The position numbers and the translations under genes are program-made. 64,000 nucleotides of DNA from Roseivirga echinicomitans (lineage in GTDB: Bacteria; Bacteroidota; Bacteroidia; Cytophagales; Cyclobacteriaceae), in contig NZ_LRDB01000023.1 of the NCBI RefSeq assembly GCF_001592935.1, positions 248,001-312,000 on the forward strand, read 5' to 3'. Below, one piece after another: positions 8,215 through 17,643 of this stretch. The first letter of the stretch is position 1. Each line of letters starts with the position of its first letter. The notes under the pieces are model-generated. The model was not told the origin of the DNA. It saw only the letters and a program-made list of their open reading frames with translations, and did not search any database.

Positions 8215-9318
8215 TTAAAATGAAAGTTTAACTCTACCCACGTCTTCAATTCTCTTTTCAGCCAATAACATGGCTGCTTTTTGAGAAGGAATTCCGTCTT
8301 TATCAGCTTTCGCCAAAATATTCGTACATGTATCGTAAATCTTTTCTGTCCACATATAGGCAAGATCTTTACTATACGATCCTCTTAGCTCACCAGTTAT
8401 GTTTATAATACCACCAGCATTAATTACAAAATCAGGAGCATATACTATACCTTTTTCGATGAGCATGTTACCATGACGGGCTTCATCCTTCAACTGATTA
8501 TTAGCAGCTCCAGCAATTACTGAGCATTTCAGTTTTGAGATTGTATCGTCATTGATAGTTGCTCCCATGGCACAAGGCGCATAAATATCTACGTCTAAAC
8601 CGTAAATTTCATCCATCCCTACTACGGTAGCACCTGTTTTTTCAGAAACCATTTTCAATCTGTCTTGGTTGATGTCGGTCATAAAAACTTGGGCTCCTTC
8701 TTTTGTCAAATGTTCTACCAAGTACATACCTACTTGACCAACACCTTGAACAGATATTTTCTTACCAGCAAGCGAATCAGAACCATAAGCCTTTTTTGCT
8801 GCAGCCTTTATGCCGACATAAACGCCATAAGCTGTAACTGGAGAAGGATCTCCACTACCGCCCATTTCTACTGGCAAACCAGTCACGTGCTTGGTTTCCA
8901 TACCGATATGTTCCATATCGCTGGTTTTCATATTCATATCTTCTGCAGTAATATACTTACCTTGAAGACTGTCTACGAATTTACCGAATCTGCGAAGAAA
9001 TGCTTCATTCTTTAATTTAGCAGGATCGCCAATAATTACAGCTTTTCCACCACCAAGGTTAAGCCCAGATATGGCCGCCTTGTAGGTCATTCCTCTTGAA
9101 AGTCTTAAAACATCTATGGCTGCCTCTTCTTCAGTAGCGTAGTTCCACATACGGGTTCCGCCTAGGGCTGGGCCCAATACTGTATTATGAATACCGATGA
9201 TTGCTTTTAAACCAGTTGGTTCATCGTGGCAAAAAACCACTTGCTCATGGCCTAGCTTGGCAGCTTGTTCGAAAATTGAGATACTTCCCACTTTTTCTGT
9301 TCCGTTTACCTCTACCAT
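8215..9318 (-). CDS. Leu/Phe/Val-type amino-acid dehydrogenase
   Basis: A 367-residue NAD-dependent oxidative deaminase of the Glu/Leu/Phe/Val dehydrogenase family. The N-terminal catalytic domain has GGTRMW and the lysine motif GLNLGGGKAVIIGDP; the Rossmann motif is GVGQVGMYLVEHL near residue 180, followed by the signature APCAMGATIND and AGAANNQL. Leucine dehydrogenase is most likely, acting in branched-chain amino-acid turnover. The ATG at 9318 is chosen because a -7 box at 9388-9395 puts the transcription start near 9381, which rules out the longer frame starting at 9390. Confidence 0.88.
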   Translation of the reverse strand: MVEVNGTEKVGSISIFEQAAKLGHEQVVFCHDEPTGLKAIIGIHNTVLGPALGGTRMWNYATEEEAAIDVLRLSRGMTYKAAISGLNLGGGKAVIIGDPAKLKNEAFLRRFGKFVDSLQGKYITAEDMNMKTSDMEHIGMETKHVTGLPVEMGGSGDPSPVTAYGVYVGIKAAAKKAYGSDSLAGKKISVQGVGQVGMYLVEHLTKEGAQVFMTDINQDRLKMVSEKTGATVVGMDEIYGLDVDIYAPCAMGATINDDTISKLKCSVIAGAANNQLKDEARHGNMLIEKGIVYAPDFVINAGGIINITGELRGSYSKDLAYMWTEKIYDTCTNILAKADKDGIPSQKAAMLLAEKRIEDVGRVKLSF

Positions 9319-9387
9319 TATTGTCAATTTGTAGTTTAAGTTATATTTGCCACATCCTTCGCTGATTTGGCCTTTTCTACTGGTGGG

Positions 9388-9395
9388 CAAAAGTA
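9388..9395 (-). promoter_or_regulatory. -7 box for the amino-acid dehydrogenase gene
   Basis: On the minus strand this reads TACTTTTG, a match to TANNTTTG. No clear TTG lies 19 bp upstream (CTTTAG is the nearest), so only the -7 element is supported. Confidence 0.5.
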
Positions 9396-9470
9396 AGCGA
9401 AAAGTTGAAGAATTCTAAAGAATAACTGACGACAGGCAACCTTATTGTAACCTGTTCTGTTAAGCAAAAC

Positions 9471-11255
9471 GTGAAAGAACTAAGCCACCTTAATAAATAC
9501 CTACTCAAGTATAAGCTACTCCTTGTTTTAGGAATCATCTTTTTGATCGTATCTAACTATTTCGCCATTTGGCCTGCAAAGGTGGTGCGCTACGCAATCG
9601 ATTATGTTACAGAGAGTTTTGCCCTCTACCATGTTTTTGAAGGCGGTAGCTTAGGTGGCATCCTTTTCACAAAGCTAGAAGTTGGCGTTGTTATTCTTGG
9701 AATAATCATTCTTGTAATGGCCTTGCTCAGGGGCTTTTTCCTTTTTCTGGTTCGGCAGACTATTATTGTCATGTCTAGAAAAATTGAATACGACTTAAAG
9801 AATGAAGTCTATGTTCAATACCAAAATCTTCCGCTTAGCTTTTACAGAAAAAACAATACAGGCGATTTAATGAACCGAATTTCGGAAGATGTAAGCCGTG
9901 TGCGCATGTATTTAGGACCTGGAATCATGTATGGCATTAACTTGCTGGTACTTTTTCCAATGGTAATTTATGAAATGCTCAAAGTGAATGCAGAACTCAC
10001 TTTTTATGCGCTTTTGCCACTTCCTTTGCTTTCTGTTAGTATTTACTTCGTGAATAATGTGATCAACAAACGATCGGAGGAAATTCAGCAAAGTCTTTCT
10101 AGCATGTCCACGTTTACGCAAGAGGCCTTCTCAGGAATTCGTGTAATCAAGGCTTTTGTACGTGAGAAAGATTCCGTTAAAAACTTCTTGAAAGAAAGCG
10201 AAAACTACAAGCACAAATCGCTCCGTCTCGTTTTCGTAAACTCCTTATTCCACCCCTTGATTATGGCTTTGATTGGCCTGAGCGTTATCCTCACCATTTA
10301 TGTAGGCGGTAATCAAGTCATCGATGGAAAGATCAGTTACGGTAACATTGCCGAATTTGTGATTTATGTAAACATGCTCACTTGGCCAGTAACCGCCTTG
10401 GGCTGGATTACCAGTATTATTCAAATGGCGGCAGCATCGCAAAAAAGGATCAATGAATTCTTGAAAGAGAAAAACGACATTGTTTCTGATAAGGACTTGG
10501 ATGTCGAAGTGAAAGGAAATATTAAGTTCGAAAACGTGAGTTTCACTTATCCAGATTCTGGCACAAAAGCACTCCGAAATATTAGCTTCGAAGTAAATGC
10601 AGGAGAGTCGATTGCCATAATTGGCACAACGGGCTCAGGTAAAAGCACGATCGCCAACCTGATTGGGAGAATGTACGATGCTACTGATGGCAAAATCAGC
10701 ATTGACGGCCGGAGTATTAAAGATTACCGATTGTCGAAATTAAGATCTCAAACAGGTTATGTGCCACAAGATGTCTTCCTTTTTAGCGACTCCATAGGTA
10801 GTAACATTGCTTTTGGTGCGGACAATATTTCTAAAGAAGACATTATTCAAGCTGCCAAGGATGCCGATTTGTATGACAACATTAAGGAATTCCCGAAAAG
10901 TTTTGAAACCATGTTAGGTGAACGAGGTATCACGCTTTCTGGCGGACAAAAACAAAGGGCTTCTATTGCACGGGCTATTGTGCGGAATCCTAAAATCTTG
11001 ATTATGGATGATGCGCTTTCGGCTGTAGATACCAATACCGAAAACACAATTCTAAATAGTCTTCAACGGATTATGAAAGGAAGGACTTCGGTCATTATTT
11101 CTCACCGTGTTTCTTCTGCGAAATTGGCCGATAAAATCATTGTATTGGACGATGGAGAAATTATTGAGCAAGGCACCAACGAATCGTTACTGGCCAAAAA
11201 CGGAGTTTATAAAGAGCTTTACGATAAGCAACTACAGCAAGAAGAGGTGGATTGA
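9471..11255 (+). CDS. ABC exporter half-transporter, MdlA-like (degenerate Walker B)
   Basis: A 594-residue half-transporter with six membrane helices (residues 1-310) followed by a nucleotide-binding domain: Walker A GTTGSGKST, Q-loop VPQDVFLFSD, signature LSGGQKQR, Walker B LIMDDALSAVD, switch His in ISHRVSS. The residue after the Walker B Asp is Asp, not the catalytic Glu, as in the degenerate site of heterodimeric exporters such as MdlA or TM287. It starts with GTG. The likely partner is the convergent half-transporter at 11804-13576, which has the complementary pattern. Substrate unknown (drug or lipid export). Confidence 0.9.
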   Translation: MKELSHLNKYLLKYKLLLVLGIIFLIVSNYFAIWPAKVVRYAIDYVTESFALYHVFEGGSLGGILFTKLEVGVVILGIIILVMALLRGFFLFLVRQTIIVMSRKIEYDLKNEVYVQYQNLPLSFYRKNNTGDLMNRISEDVSRVRMYLGPGIMYGINLLVLFPMVIYEMLKVNAELTFYALLPLPLLSVSIYFVNNVINKRSEEIQQSLSSMSTFTQEAFSGIRVIKAFVREKDSVKNFLKESENYKHKSLRLVFVNSLFHPLIMALIGLSVILTIYVGGNQVIDGKISYGNIAEFVIYVNMLTWPVTALGWITSIIQMAAASQKRINEFLKEKNDIVSDKDLDVEVKGNIKFENVSFTYPDSGTKALRNISFEVNAGESIAIIGTTGSGKSTIANLIGRMYDATDGKISIDGRSIKDYRLSKLRSQTGYVPQDVFLFSDSIGSNIAFGADNISKEDIIQAAKDADLYDNIKEFPKSFETMLGERGITLSGGQKQRASIARAIVRNPKILIMDDALSAVDTNTENTILNSLQRIMKGRTSVIISHRVSSAKLADKIIVLDDGEIIEQGTNESLLAKNGVYKELYDKQLQQEEVD

Positions 11256-11270
11256 ATTAAGGCTTAGATA

Positions 11271-11801
11271 TTAATTCTTCACTGGCATATCAATCACCAT
11301 TTCCGTTTCAGAAATATATTTTTCGATAGTAAAGGTTTGGGGGGTGAGTCCGTTTTCTTCGGCCTTTTCAATTAATCTCGCCTCAATAGTTTCCGGCCCA
11401 GGAATTACCGCATTATTGGCTAGAATTGTCGCGCGAATTGTTTTTTGTGCAGGCACTTTCACTAAGGTATAGCCCACAGGCAAATCAAGTGTATCGGCTG
11501 AATTATTCAATAAAACACCAATAAATAGCTTGATCTCCTTTTTAGCTAAAGTAGTATCGTTGTAATGCAGGATGGTTAATTCACCATCAATAGTGCCTCC
11601 AATAGCAAAATCTTTGGCCTCGAAAAAGTAATCTTCAATTTCTTTGGCATCCGCTTGACCTTGGAACATTCTTCCCACCAAATGATAATCATTCACATCT
11701 TCTACCGTGAATTCCACAGAATTCAATCCGCCCAAATACACATATGACGCTCCTCCACCAATGACTAAAATTGCTAGAGCAATTAAAATATACTTTTTCA
11801 T
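11271..11801 (-). CDS. membrane-anchored protein, possible GyrI-like domain
   Basis: 176 residues with an N-terminal membrane anchor or signal (residues 4-25, YILIALAILVIGGGASYVYL) and an extracytoplasmic or soluble domain. The C-terminal third (VPAQKTIRATIL, GPETIEARLIEKAEENGL, FTIEKYISETEMVIDMPV) follows the pattern of GyrI/AraC effector-binding domains, which bind small hydrophobic molecules. This assignment rests on pattern only. It lies between two ABC half-transporters, 2 bp after the second, and may be cotranscribed with it. Confidence 0.6.
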   Translation of the reverse strand: MKKYILIALAILVIGGGASYVYLGGLNSVEFTVEDVNDYHLVGRMFQGQADAKEIEDYFFEAKDFAIGGTIDGELTILHYNDTTLAKKEIKLFIGVLLNNSADTLDLPVGYTLVKVPAQKTIRATILANNAVIPGPETIEARLIEKAEENGLTPQTFTIEKYISETEMVIDMPVKN

Positions 11802-11803
11802 AC

Positions 11804-13576
11804 CTATATCGTTGTTACTTCTTTGTATTGCATTTTATACAAGTTGGCGTAGAATCCACCTTTGTCCAAAAGCTCTTGATGGCTACCAACTTCCTTGATC
11901 TCACCTTTATCAAGTACAATTATTTTATCTGCATTCTGAATGGTTGAAAGCCTATGTGCAATCACAATAGCCGTTCTTCCTGTCATTAGCTTTTCAATGG
12001 CATGCTGGATCATTTCCTCCGTTTCTGAATCCACAGAAGAAGTGGCCTCATCGAGCACTATGATTTGGGGGTCGTAGACCATGGCACGAACAAATGAAAT
12101 CAATTGGCGCTGACCTACCGAAAGTGTAGCTCCACGTTCCATTACGTTATAATCATACTTACCTGGCAATCTTTCGATGAACTTCTTAGCCCCGACCAAA
12201 GCAGCAGCCTCCTGAATTTTCTCATCCGAAATATCGGGGTTGCCCAGGGTAATATTTTGCCGAATGGTGTCTGAGAACAGAAAGACATCCTGCAGTACCA
12301 CGCCAATCTTTTCCCGCAAAGCGGAAAGATCATATTCCTTTAAATTGTGCCCATCAATTTCAATTGTGCCTTTATTGATTTCATAAAAGCGACTTAAAAG
12401 ATTAATGACGGAAGACTTTCCTGCACCCGTAGCGCCAACCAAGGCAATGGTTTCTCCCTCTTTTACGTGAAAAGAAATATCTTTCAAAACGTATTCTTCT
12501 TCGTTATAGGCAAACCAAACATTCTTGAATTTCACATCACCTTTAAATTTCTCAGGCATATAAGTGCCTTCATCGGTAATGTTTTCATTACTATCCAAAA
12601 GGGTAAAAATTCGATTCGAGCTTACAATTCCCATTTGCAGGGTATTGAACCTATCGGCAATCATCCTTATCGGGCGGAAGAACATTTGAAGGTACATAAT
12701 GAAGGAAATGATCAATCCTGGGCCAATTCCAGAATCGCTCAGAATGCCACGTGCCCCATACCAAACCACCATACCAATGGCTGCGGCTTGGATAATTTCT
12801 GCTACTGGGAAATAGATAGCATAGTAAAGTACAGACTTAATATGGGCCTTTTCGTGCTCCTTATTGATCTTTTTGAATTTGTCGTATTCGCGTTCTTCAG
12901 CATTAAAAATCTGAACGATATTCATTCCCGTCACATGCTCTTGCACATAGGAATTAAGGTTTGAAACCGCATTCCGAACATCGTTAAAAGTGACCTTGAT
13001 TTTCTCTTTGAAAATGTAAGTACTGAAAATAAGCAGTGGCAAAGTAGCTAAACTAATCAGGGTCAATCTCCAATCGAGGTAGAACATAAAGCCCATGATG
13101 AAAACCAGCTGAAGCAGGTCACCAATCAAGGCTGCAATACCCTCGCTAAATACATTCGAAAGCGTTTCAATGTCCGAAACATTACGGGTTACCAGTCTGC
13201 CAATAGGGGTTTTATCGAAGAATTTCAGTTTTAACTTGAGCAGGTGCTCGTAGAGCTTTATGCGTATGTCTTTAATAATCGTTTGCCCTACCCAGCCCGA
13301 AAGATAAGTGTGTGCATATTGTACTATCGCCAAAACGACCAGATGAATGACCAGAATGATCAACATGGTCATTAAACCAGCGTAATCGCCTTGCGGCACG
13401 TAAGTATCGATGGAAAGCTGAACGATGTATGGCCTGATGGGCACTAAAACGGCCAATAAAACAGTCAAGAATACGAGCAAATAAAACTGTTTCAGGTAAG
13501 GCTTCGCGAAGCGAAAAAGACGCTTAAGCACCTTAAAATCAACAATATTACCGCTTTTAACTTTTTCTTTTTCCAA
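11804..13576 (-). CDS. ABC exporter half-transporter, MdlB-like (catalytic Walker B)
   Basis: A 590-residue half-transporter with six membrane helices (residues 25-330) and a nucleotide-binding domain: Walker A GATGAGKSS, Q-loop VLQDVFLFSD, signature LSVGQRQL, Walker B IIVLDEATSSVDSETE with the catalytic Glu, switch His in IAHRLST. The signature is the noncanonical LSVGQ, as in MdlB. Together with the 9471-11255 protein this gives one consensus and one degenerate ATP site. It lies 4 bp downstream of truA. Confidence 0.9.
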   Translation of the reverse strand: MEKEKVKSGNIVDFKVLKRLFRFAKPYLKQFYLLVFLTVLLAVLVPIRPYIVQLSIDTYVPQGDYAGLMTMLIILVIHLVVLAIVQYAHTYLSGWVGQTIIKDIRIKLYEHLLKLKLKFFDKTPIGRLVTRNVSDIETLSNVFSEGIAALIGDLLQLVFIMGFMFYLDWRLTLISLATLPLLIFSTYIFKEKIKVTFNDVRNAVSNLNSYVQEHVTGMNIVQIFNAEEREYDKFKKINKEHEKAHIKSVLYYAIYFPVAEIIQAAAIGMVVWYGARGILSDSGIGPGLIISFIMYLQMFFRPIRMIADRFNTLQMGIVSSNRIFTLLDSNENITDEGTYMPEKFKGDVKFKNVWFAYNEEEYVLKDISFHVKEGETIALVGATGAGKSSVINLLSRFYEINKGTIEIDGHNLKEYDLSALREKIGVVLQDVFLFSDTIRQNITLGNPDISDEKIQEAAALVGAKKFIERLPGKYDYNVMERGATLSVGQRQLISFVRAMVYDPQIIVLDEATSSVDSETEEMIQHAIEKLMTGRTAIVIAHRLSTIQNADKIIVLDKGEIKEVGSHQELLDKGGFYANLYKMQYKEVTTI

Positions 13577-13580
13577 AGGA

Positions 13581-14327
13581 TTAGTTGCTATATACAGAAC
13601 TAGGATACGTAACTTTCGACAAAAATAGGCCTTTTGGTGGCACTGCCCTACCCGCAGCAGTTCGATCTTTGTGTTCTATAATCTTAATAAAATCTTCAAC
13701 AGTCAGTTTTCCGAGACCTACTTCGAGCAAGGTGCCCACTAAAGCCCTCACCATACCTCTCAGAAACCTGTTGGCAGTAACGTGAAACACCAAAGAATCG
13801 TTCTCTATTTGCCAGCGGGCTTTAGTGATGTTGCAAATAAAATTATTTACCTCCGTTTTTACTTTACTAAAACTTTCAAAATCCTGAGTCCCCAGTAATT
13901 TAGAAGCCGCTTCGTTCATCAATTCCACTTTCAGAGGATTCGGAAAGTAATAACTCAGCTCTTGTAAAAAAGGATTCTTTTTTTGGTTAATATAGTATTC
14001 GTAAGCCCTTTCATTAGCATTGAACCGCGCATGCGCATCGGGTTTAACTTCCACAATGCTGTTAATGGTAATGTCTCGGGTAAAAAATCGATTCAGTCTA
14101 AATTCCAATTTCTCAACATCAATTGATTCAACCGTGTCGAAATGCGCAATTTGTTGTTTGGCATGCACTCCAGCATCCGTTCGGCCACTCGCCATAATGG
14201 GAGTTTGCACCCCTAATAATCTAGAAATTGCATTCTCTATCTCAGCCTGCAGTGTATGTGCATTCTTCTGGAATTGCCAACCATGGTAACTGGTTCCTTT
14301 GTAGCTTATATCGAGGAAGTATCTCAT
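13581..14327 (-). CDS. truA: tRNA pseudouridine(38-40) synthase TruA
   Basis: 248 residues. The diagnostic catalytic motif SGRTDAGVHAKQQIAHFD (catalytic Asp) lies near residue 50, the N-terminus is RYFLDISYKGTSYHGWQ, and the C-terminal RFLRGMVRALVGTLLEVG segment is present. It makes pseudouridine in the anticodon arm of many tRNAs. It is followed by an ABC half-transporter gene 4 bp downstream. Confidence 0.95.
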   Translation of the reverse strand: MRYFLDISYKGTSYHGWQFQKNAHTLQAEIENAISRLLGVQTPIMASGRTDAGVHAKQQIAHFDTVESIDVEKLEFRLNRFFTRDITINSIVEVKPDAHARFNANERAYEYYINQKKNPFLQELSYYFPNPLKVELMNEAASKLLGTQDFESFSKVKTEVNNFICNITKARWQIENDSLVFHVTANRFLRGMVRALVGTLLEVGLGKLTVEDFIKIIEHKDRTAAGRAVPPKGLFLSKVTYPSSVYSN

Positions 14328-14369
14328 TGAGCACGAAATCGAAAGACCGAAGTCAGAAGTAGTTCTAAA

Positions 14370-15569
14370 TTAGAGTTTCTCATAAATAATGGCTGCACCT
14401 TGGCCTACACCAATACACATGGTGGCCAATCCGTATTTTACATTGTCGCGCTTTTGCATTTCGTGAAGCAAAGTGGTTGAAATACGAGTCCCGCTTCCGC
14501 CCAGCGGGTGACCAATAGCAATTGAGCCACCGTTTACATTCACGATGTCGGGGTTCAATCCAAGTTCTTGGATACATGGAATGGCTTGGGCGGCAAAAGC
14601 TTCATTCACTTCCGCCAAATCAATATCGTTCACAGTAAGTCCTGCTCTTTTTAATGCTTTTTGTGTAGCAGGAATTGGCCCCACACCCATGCAATCGGGA
14701 GAAACACCTGCAATGGCCATAGACACTACTCGTGCCATTGGTTTTAAACCAAACTGCTTTAAAGTGGCTTCATTGACAATTAAACTAGCTGCTGCTCCAT
14801 CGTTTATTCCTGAAGAGTTACCAGCAGTAACAGAACCTCCTTTTTTGAAAGCCGGAGCCAAAGAACCCAGTTTTTCAACTGAAGAAAGTCTTGGATGTTC
14901 GTCTTTATCAAACAAAATTGCATCCCCTTTTCGTTGCGGAATTTCCACTGGCGCCAGTTCATTTTTGAACCTTCCTGCTTTGTGAGCCGCTTGGTATTTC
15001 AGCTGTGTATTGTGTGCAAATTCATCTTGTGCTTCTCTACTCACTTTCCATTTTTCAGCTACGTTTTCAGCCGTTTCCCCCATTGTATAAGGGTAATGTA
15101 ATTCTGAAAGTTTCGGGTTAATAAACCTCCAACCAATCGTAGTATCATACATTTCTGTCGCTCTGCCATAGGCTCTTTCAGACTTGCCCTGTACAAACGG
15201 GGCTCTCGTCATGCTCTCTACACCACCAGCAATATAAGCGCCCGCCTCACCCAACATTAATGCGCGGGAAGCGTCCATAATCGACTGAAGGCCAGAAGCA
15301 CATAATCTGTTTACGGTAACCCCGCCTGTTTCAATGGGCAAACCTGCCAAAAGCAACGCCATTCTGGCTACGTTACGGTTATCTTCGCCTGCTTGATTGG
15401 CCGCTCCAAAAATCACATCCTCCACAAATTTCGGGTCAAAAGAAGGGTTACGCTCCATCAAAGCCTTGATGACATGAGCCGCTAAATCATCGGGGCGGAC
15501 CGATGCTAATGTGCCTCCGAATTTTCCTACTGGGGTTCTTACGATATCAACGATATAAGCAGTTTCCAT
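14370..15569 (-). CDS. acetyl-CoA acyltransferase, 3-oxoadipyl-CoA thiolase type
   Basis: A 399-residue thiolase: nucleophile Cys in NRLCASGLQSI (about residue 88), HPLGGSGTRI with the catalytic His, and CIGVGQGAAI with the second catalytic Cys. The N-terminal region (ANQAGEDNRNVARMALLLAGLP) closely resembles PcaF/PaaJ 3-oxoadipyl-CoA thiolases of aromatic degradation, but a general beta-ketothiolase of fatty-acid oxidation cannot be excluded. No other beta-oxidation or aromatic-pathway gene is adjacent. Confidence 0.85.
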   Translation of the reverse strand: METAYIVDIVRTPVGKFGGTLASVRPDDLAAHVIKALMERNPSFDPKFVEDVIFGAANQAGEDNRNVARMALLLAGLPIETGGVTVNRLCASGLQSIMDASRALMLGEAGAYIAGGVESMTRAPFVQGKSERAYGRATEMYDTTIGWRFINPKLSELHYPYTMGETAENVAEKWKVSREAQDEFAHNTQLKYQAAHKAGRFKNELAPVEIPQRKGDAILFDKDEHPRLSSVEKLGSLAPAFKKGGSVTAGNSSGINDGAAASLIVNEATLKQFGLKPMARVVSMAIAGVSPDCMGVGPIPATQKALKRAGLTVNDIDLAEVNEAFAAQAIPCIQELGLNPDIVNVNGGSIAIGHPLGGSGTRISTTLLHEMQKRDNVKYGLATMCIGVGQGAAIIYEKL

Positions 15570-15742
15570 AAACGAATTTGGGTTTGTGATTTTCGAGACA
15601 CGAATTTAACTCAAATTAAATAGCAAGGAAAAAGGTTTTGGAGGATTTACGAGTTTAGTCAGGTCGAGCGAGATATTTAACAAAATCAATCGTCAGCTGT
15701 GTGGTTCATTATTAAATGACTTCCAACTCAAAGTGATTTGGT

Positions 15743-15750
15743 TATATTTG
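15743..15750 (+). promoter_or_regulatory. -7 box for the DUF4293 gene
   Basis: TATATTTG matches TANNTTTG and lies 20 bp before the ATG. No TTG at the expected -33 distance. Confidence 0.5.
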
Positions 15751-15770
15751 CAGCCTAACTCAAAAAAGAC

Positions 15771-16271
15771 ATGATACAACGAATTCAGAGCATTCTTTTA
15801 CTAGGCGTTTCTATTTGTATGGGAATGGTTTTGGCCTATTACATTTGGGGCGAAGCCAATCCAGAAAAAACAAAAGGGATTCTTTTCTCTGCCATTGACA
15901 TGCAAATCATTGATTTTGGTCAAGGTGTTGCTGATAAGACTGATGATGTAGTTATTGAAACGCAGAGCATGTGGTATCTTGCTGGACTTGCAATTTTGGC
16001 CGCATTGGTTTCACTCTTTTCTATTTTTCAGTTTAAGAATCGTCTTAACCAAATGAAACTTGGAGCTTTAAATTCCCTACTGATGGTTTCATATTTAGGA
16101 ATTTGCTTCTTCAAAGTGAATCAGTTTGAAGAGTTAGTGAACCCCCAGGTTCAAGGAAACTTCCAGCTTGGTTTCTTCTTACCTGCTGTGGCTTTGGTGT
16201 TGAATGCAGTAGCCAATCGTTTTATTCGTAAAGACGAGAAATTAGTAAAGTCGGTAGATAGGATTAGGTAG
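15771..16271 (+). CDS. DUF4293 integral membrane protein
   Basis: 166 residues with four hydrophobic helices (about residues 6-26, 66-86, 100-118, 128-150) and a charged C-terminal tail. The N-terminus MIQRIQSILLLGVSI is the hallmark of the Bacteroidota-specific DUF4293 family. Function unknown. Confidence 0.8.
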   Translation: MIQRIQSILLLGVSICMGMVLAYYIWGEANPEKTKGILFSAIDMQIIDFGQGVADKTDDVVIETQSMWYLAGLAILAALVSLFSIFQFKNRLNQMKLGALNSLLMVSYLGICFFKVNQFEELVNPQVQGNFQLGFFLPAVALVLNAVANRFIRKDEKLVKSVDRIR

Positions 16272-16288
16272 CAGAAAACGGCAAAAGC

Positions 16289-17542
16289 CTATTGCCACCA
16301 ATCTGGTTTCCCAAGACTCCCCTTTAACCTACAGTCAGTGCAATAGCGATGGGCCAAAAATTTCTCCCCAGAAACTGGATTGTAATCATAAAGGTCATAA
16401 AGCTTGCGTATTGAAATTGCGGCTGCTTTCTGGGCATAAGGAAGATCCGCAGCCTCATAAAACTTTGCCAATGACCCAAAATATTGTTCTACTACGGAGA
16501 ATTCTTCACAGGTTCTCGATACATATTCCATCACTTCTGGATCTAGGTCAAAAAGTGTTAGGAAGACTCGTTTACTACTAGCCCCAGCAACTTCAAAGTA
16601 ACCTAAGACTTGTTCATCTTGAGAATCGATGGGCTTAATATTACCCACGATTACACCTTGTTGTTTATCAAACAACGAACCATTGGACTCGTTGAAGAGT
16701 TTTATTTTTCGATAGTAGACATATGCCTGAGGACTTATTGCCCGCTGAGTTATTTCGATAGAATACATGGTAGTTACGCTAAAGTCTTTCGATGGAGAAA
16801 AGCTCACTGGTATTTCACTCAATTCACCATTGATATTATTAACCGAAGTGGCCAGTATCAGATCATCGAACCTATTCTCTCTGTAGCATTCACGTACATC
16901 TTCAACAAAAGGGGTAAGCTCATATTCCTTGGATACCCCGACACGTACTTCATTTGCTTGCCACATTTTAATGTGTGGAACTATAATCTGATGGGCATCG
17001 GTCCACTCATAACGATAAAACTGAGTGCTTTGATCAGCATCTTTTACATCAATATAAAACTGAACCCCTGGTATAGCACCATCTTTTTGGTCAGTTGCTT
17101 CCAATGCAAAGCGATTATAAATTTCACTTATCTCTGGTGCTTGAACCAATTTTTCAAATGATGACTGATATTTTTTTCCTTCGCTTGTAGTAATGAACAG
17201 CGCATAACTTTTCCCAGGTACTCCAGCAAAGGTGTCAGGAGAAAAATAAGAACCAGCACTTTGTTCATTGAAATCAACGCGCATACCTAGGTCGTCCTCT
17301 ATCCAAACTTCTGCACCTGAGACAGTATTTAAGAGATCATCCACATCGCCACCTACTGGAGAAGTATAAGTCAAGCGAACCCTATGGGCTTTTGCTTGAT
17401 CAGAGATATTGGCATCTACTACCAATAATTTATCGAATGAAAACGATGCTGTTTCTAGGTCTTCAATGCAACCCATAGAAGTAAAAACGACCAAACAGAT
17501 CAGTAAGAACTTCTCTACATTTTTGTTGTTAGTATTTTTCAT
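16289..17542 (-). CDS. DUF4249 lipoprotein, copy 1 of three
   Basis: About 417 residues: a lipoprotein signal (LLICLVVFTSMGC), then an immunoglobulin-like N-terminal domain (VVDANISDQAKAHRVRLTYTSP), the central YRYEWTD segment and the family C-terminal motif CTDCRLKGSLGKPDWW. DUF4249 proteins are outer-membrane-associated lipoproteins that usually accompany TonB receptors; the ligand is unknown. The ATG at 17542 is preferred because the third copy begins at the equivalent position. Compared with copies 2 and 3, two blocks differ strongly: after YEWTDAHQI and near the C-terminal Cys. It is the last gene of the TonB operon. Confidence 0.85.
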   Translation of the reverse strand: MKNTNNKNVEKFLLICLVVFTSMGCIEDLETASFSFDKLLVVDANISDQAKAHRVRLTYTSPVGGDVDDLLNTVSGAEVWIEDDLGMRVDFNEQSAGSYFSPDTFAGVPGKSYALFITTSEGKKYQSSFEKLVQAPEISEIYNRFALEATDQKDGAIPGVQFYIDVKDADQSTQFYRYEWTDAHQIIVPHIKMWQANEVRVGVSKEYELTPFVEDVRECYRENRFDDLILATSVNNINGELSEIPVSFSPSKDFSVTTMYSIEITQRAISPQAYVYYRKIKLFNESNGSLFDKQQGVIVGNIKPIDSQDEQVLGYFEVAGASSKRVFLTLFDLDPEVMEYVSRTCEEFSVVEQYFGSLAKFYEAADLPYAQKAAAISIRKLYDLYDYNPVSGEKFLAHRYCTDCRLKGSLGKPDWWQ

Positions 17543-17643
17543 TCTTCTGTTCTTTTCCATCTTTCTTTCAATTAAGTGAGACTGGAAGAGCCATTTAAAC
17601 AAACCCTACACTGACTGCAAAACTACTTTTTCTTCAAAGCACT

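Noticed and set aside
12467-12964. 165-codon plus-strand frame inside the MdlB-like gene
   Set aside because: Antisense shadow of a well-supported ABC transporter gene; composition is not that of a protein family.
14545-14985. 146-codon plus-strand frame inside the thiolase gene
   Set aside because: Antisense shadow of a catalytically complete thiolase.
16610-17161. 183-codon plus-strand frame inside DUF4249 copy 1
   Set aside because: Antisense shadow; the DUF4249 reading frame is conserved in all three copies while this frame is not kept open at this length in the others.
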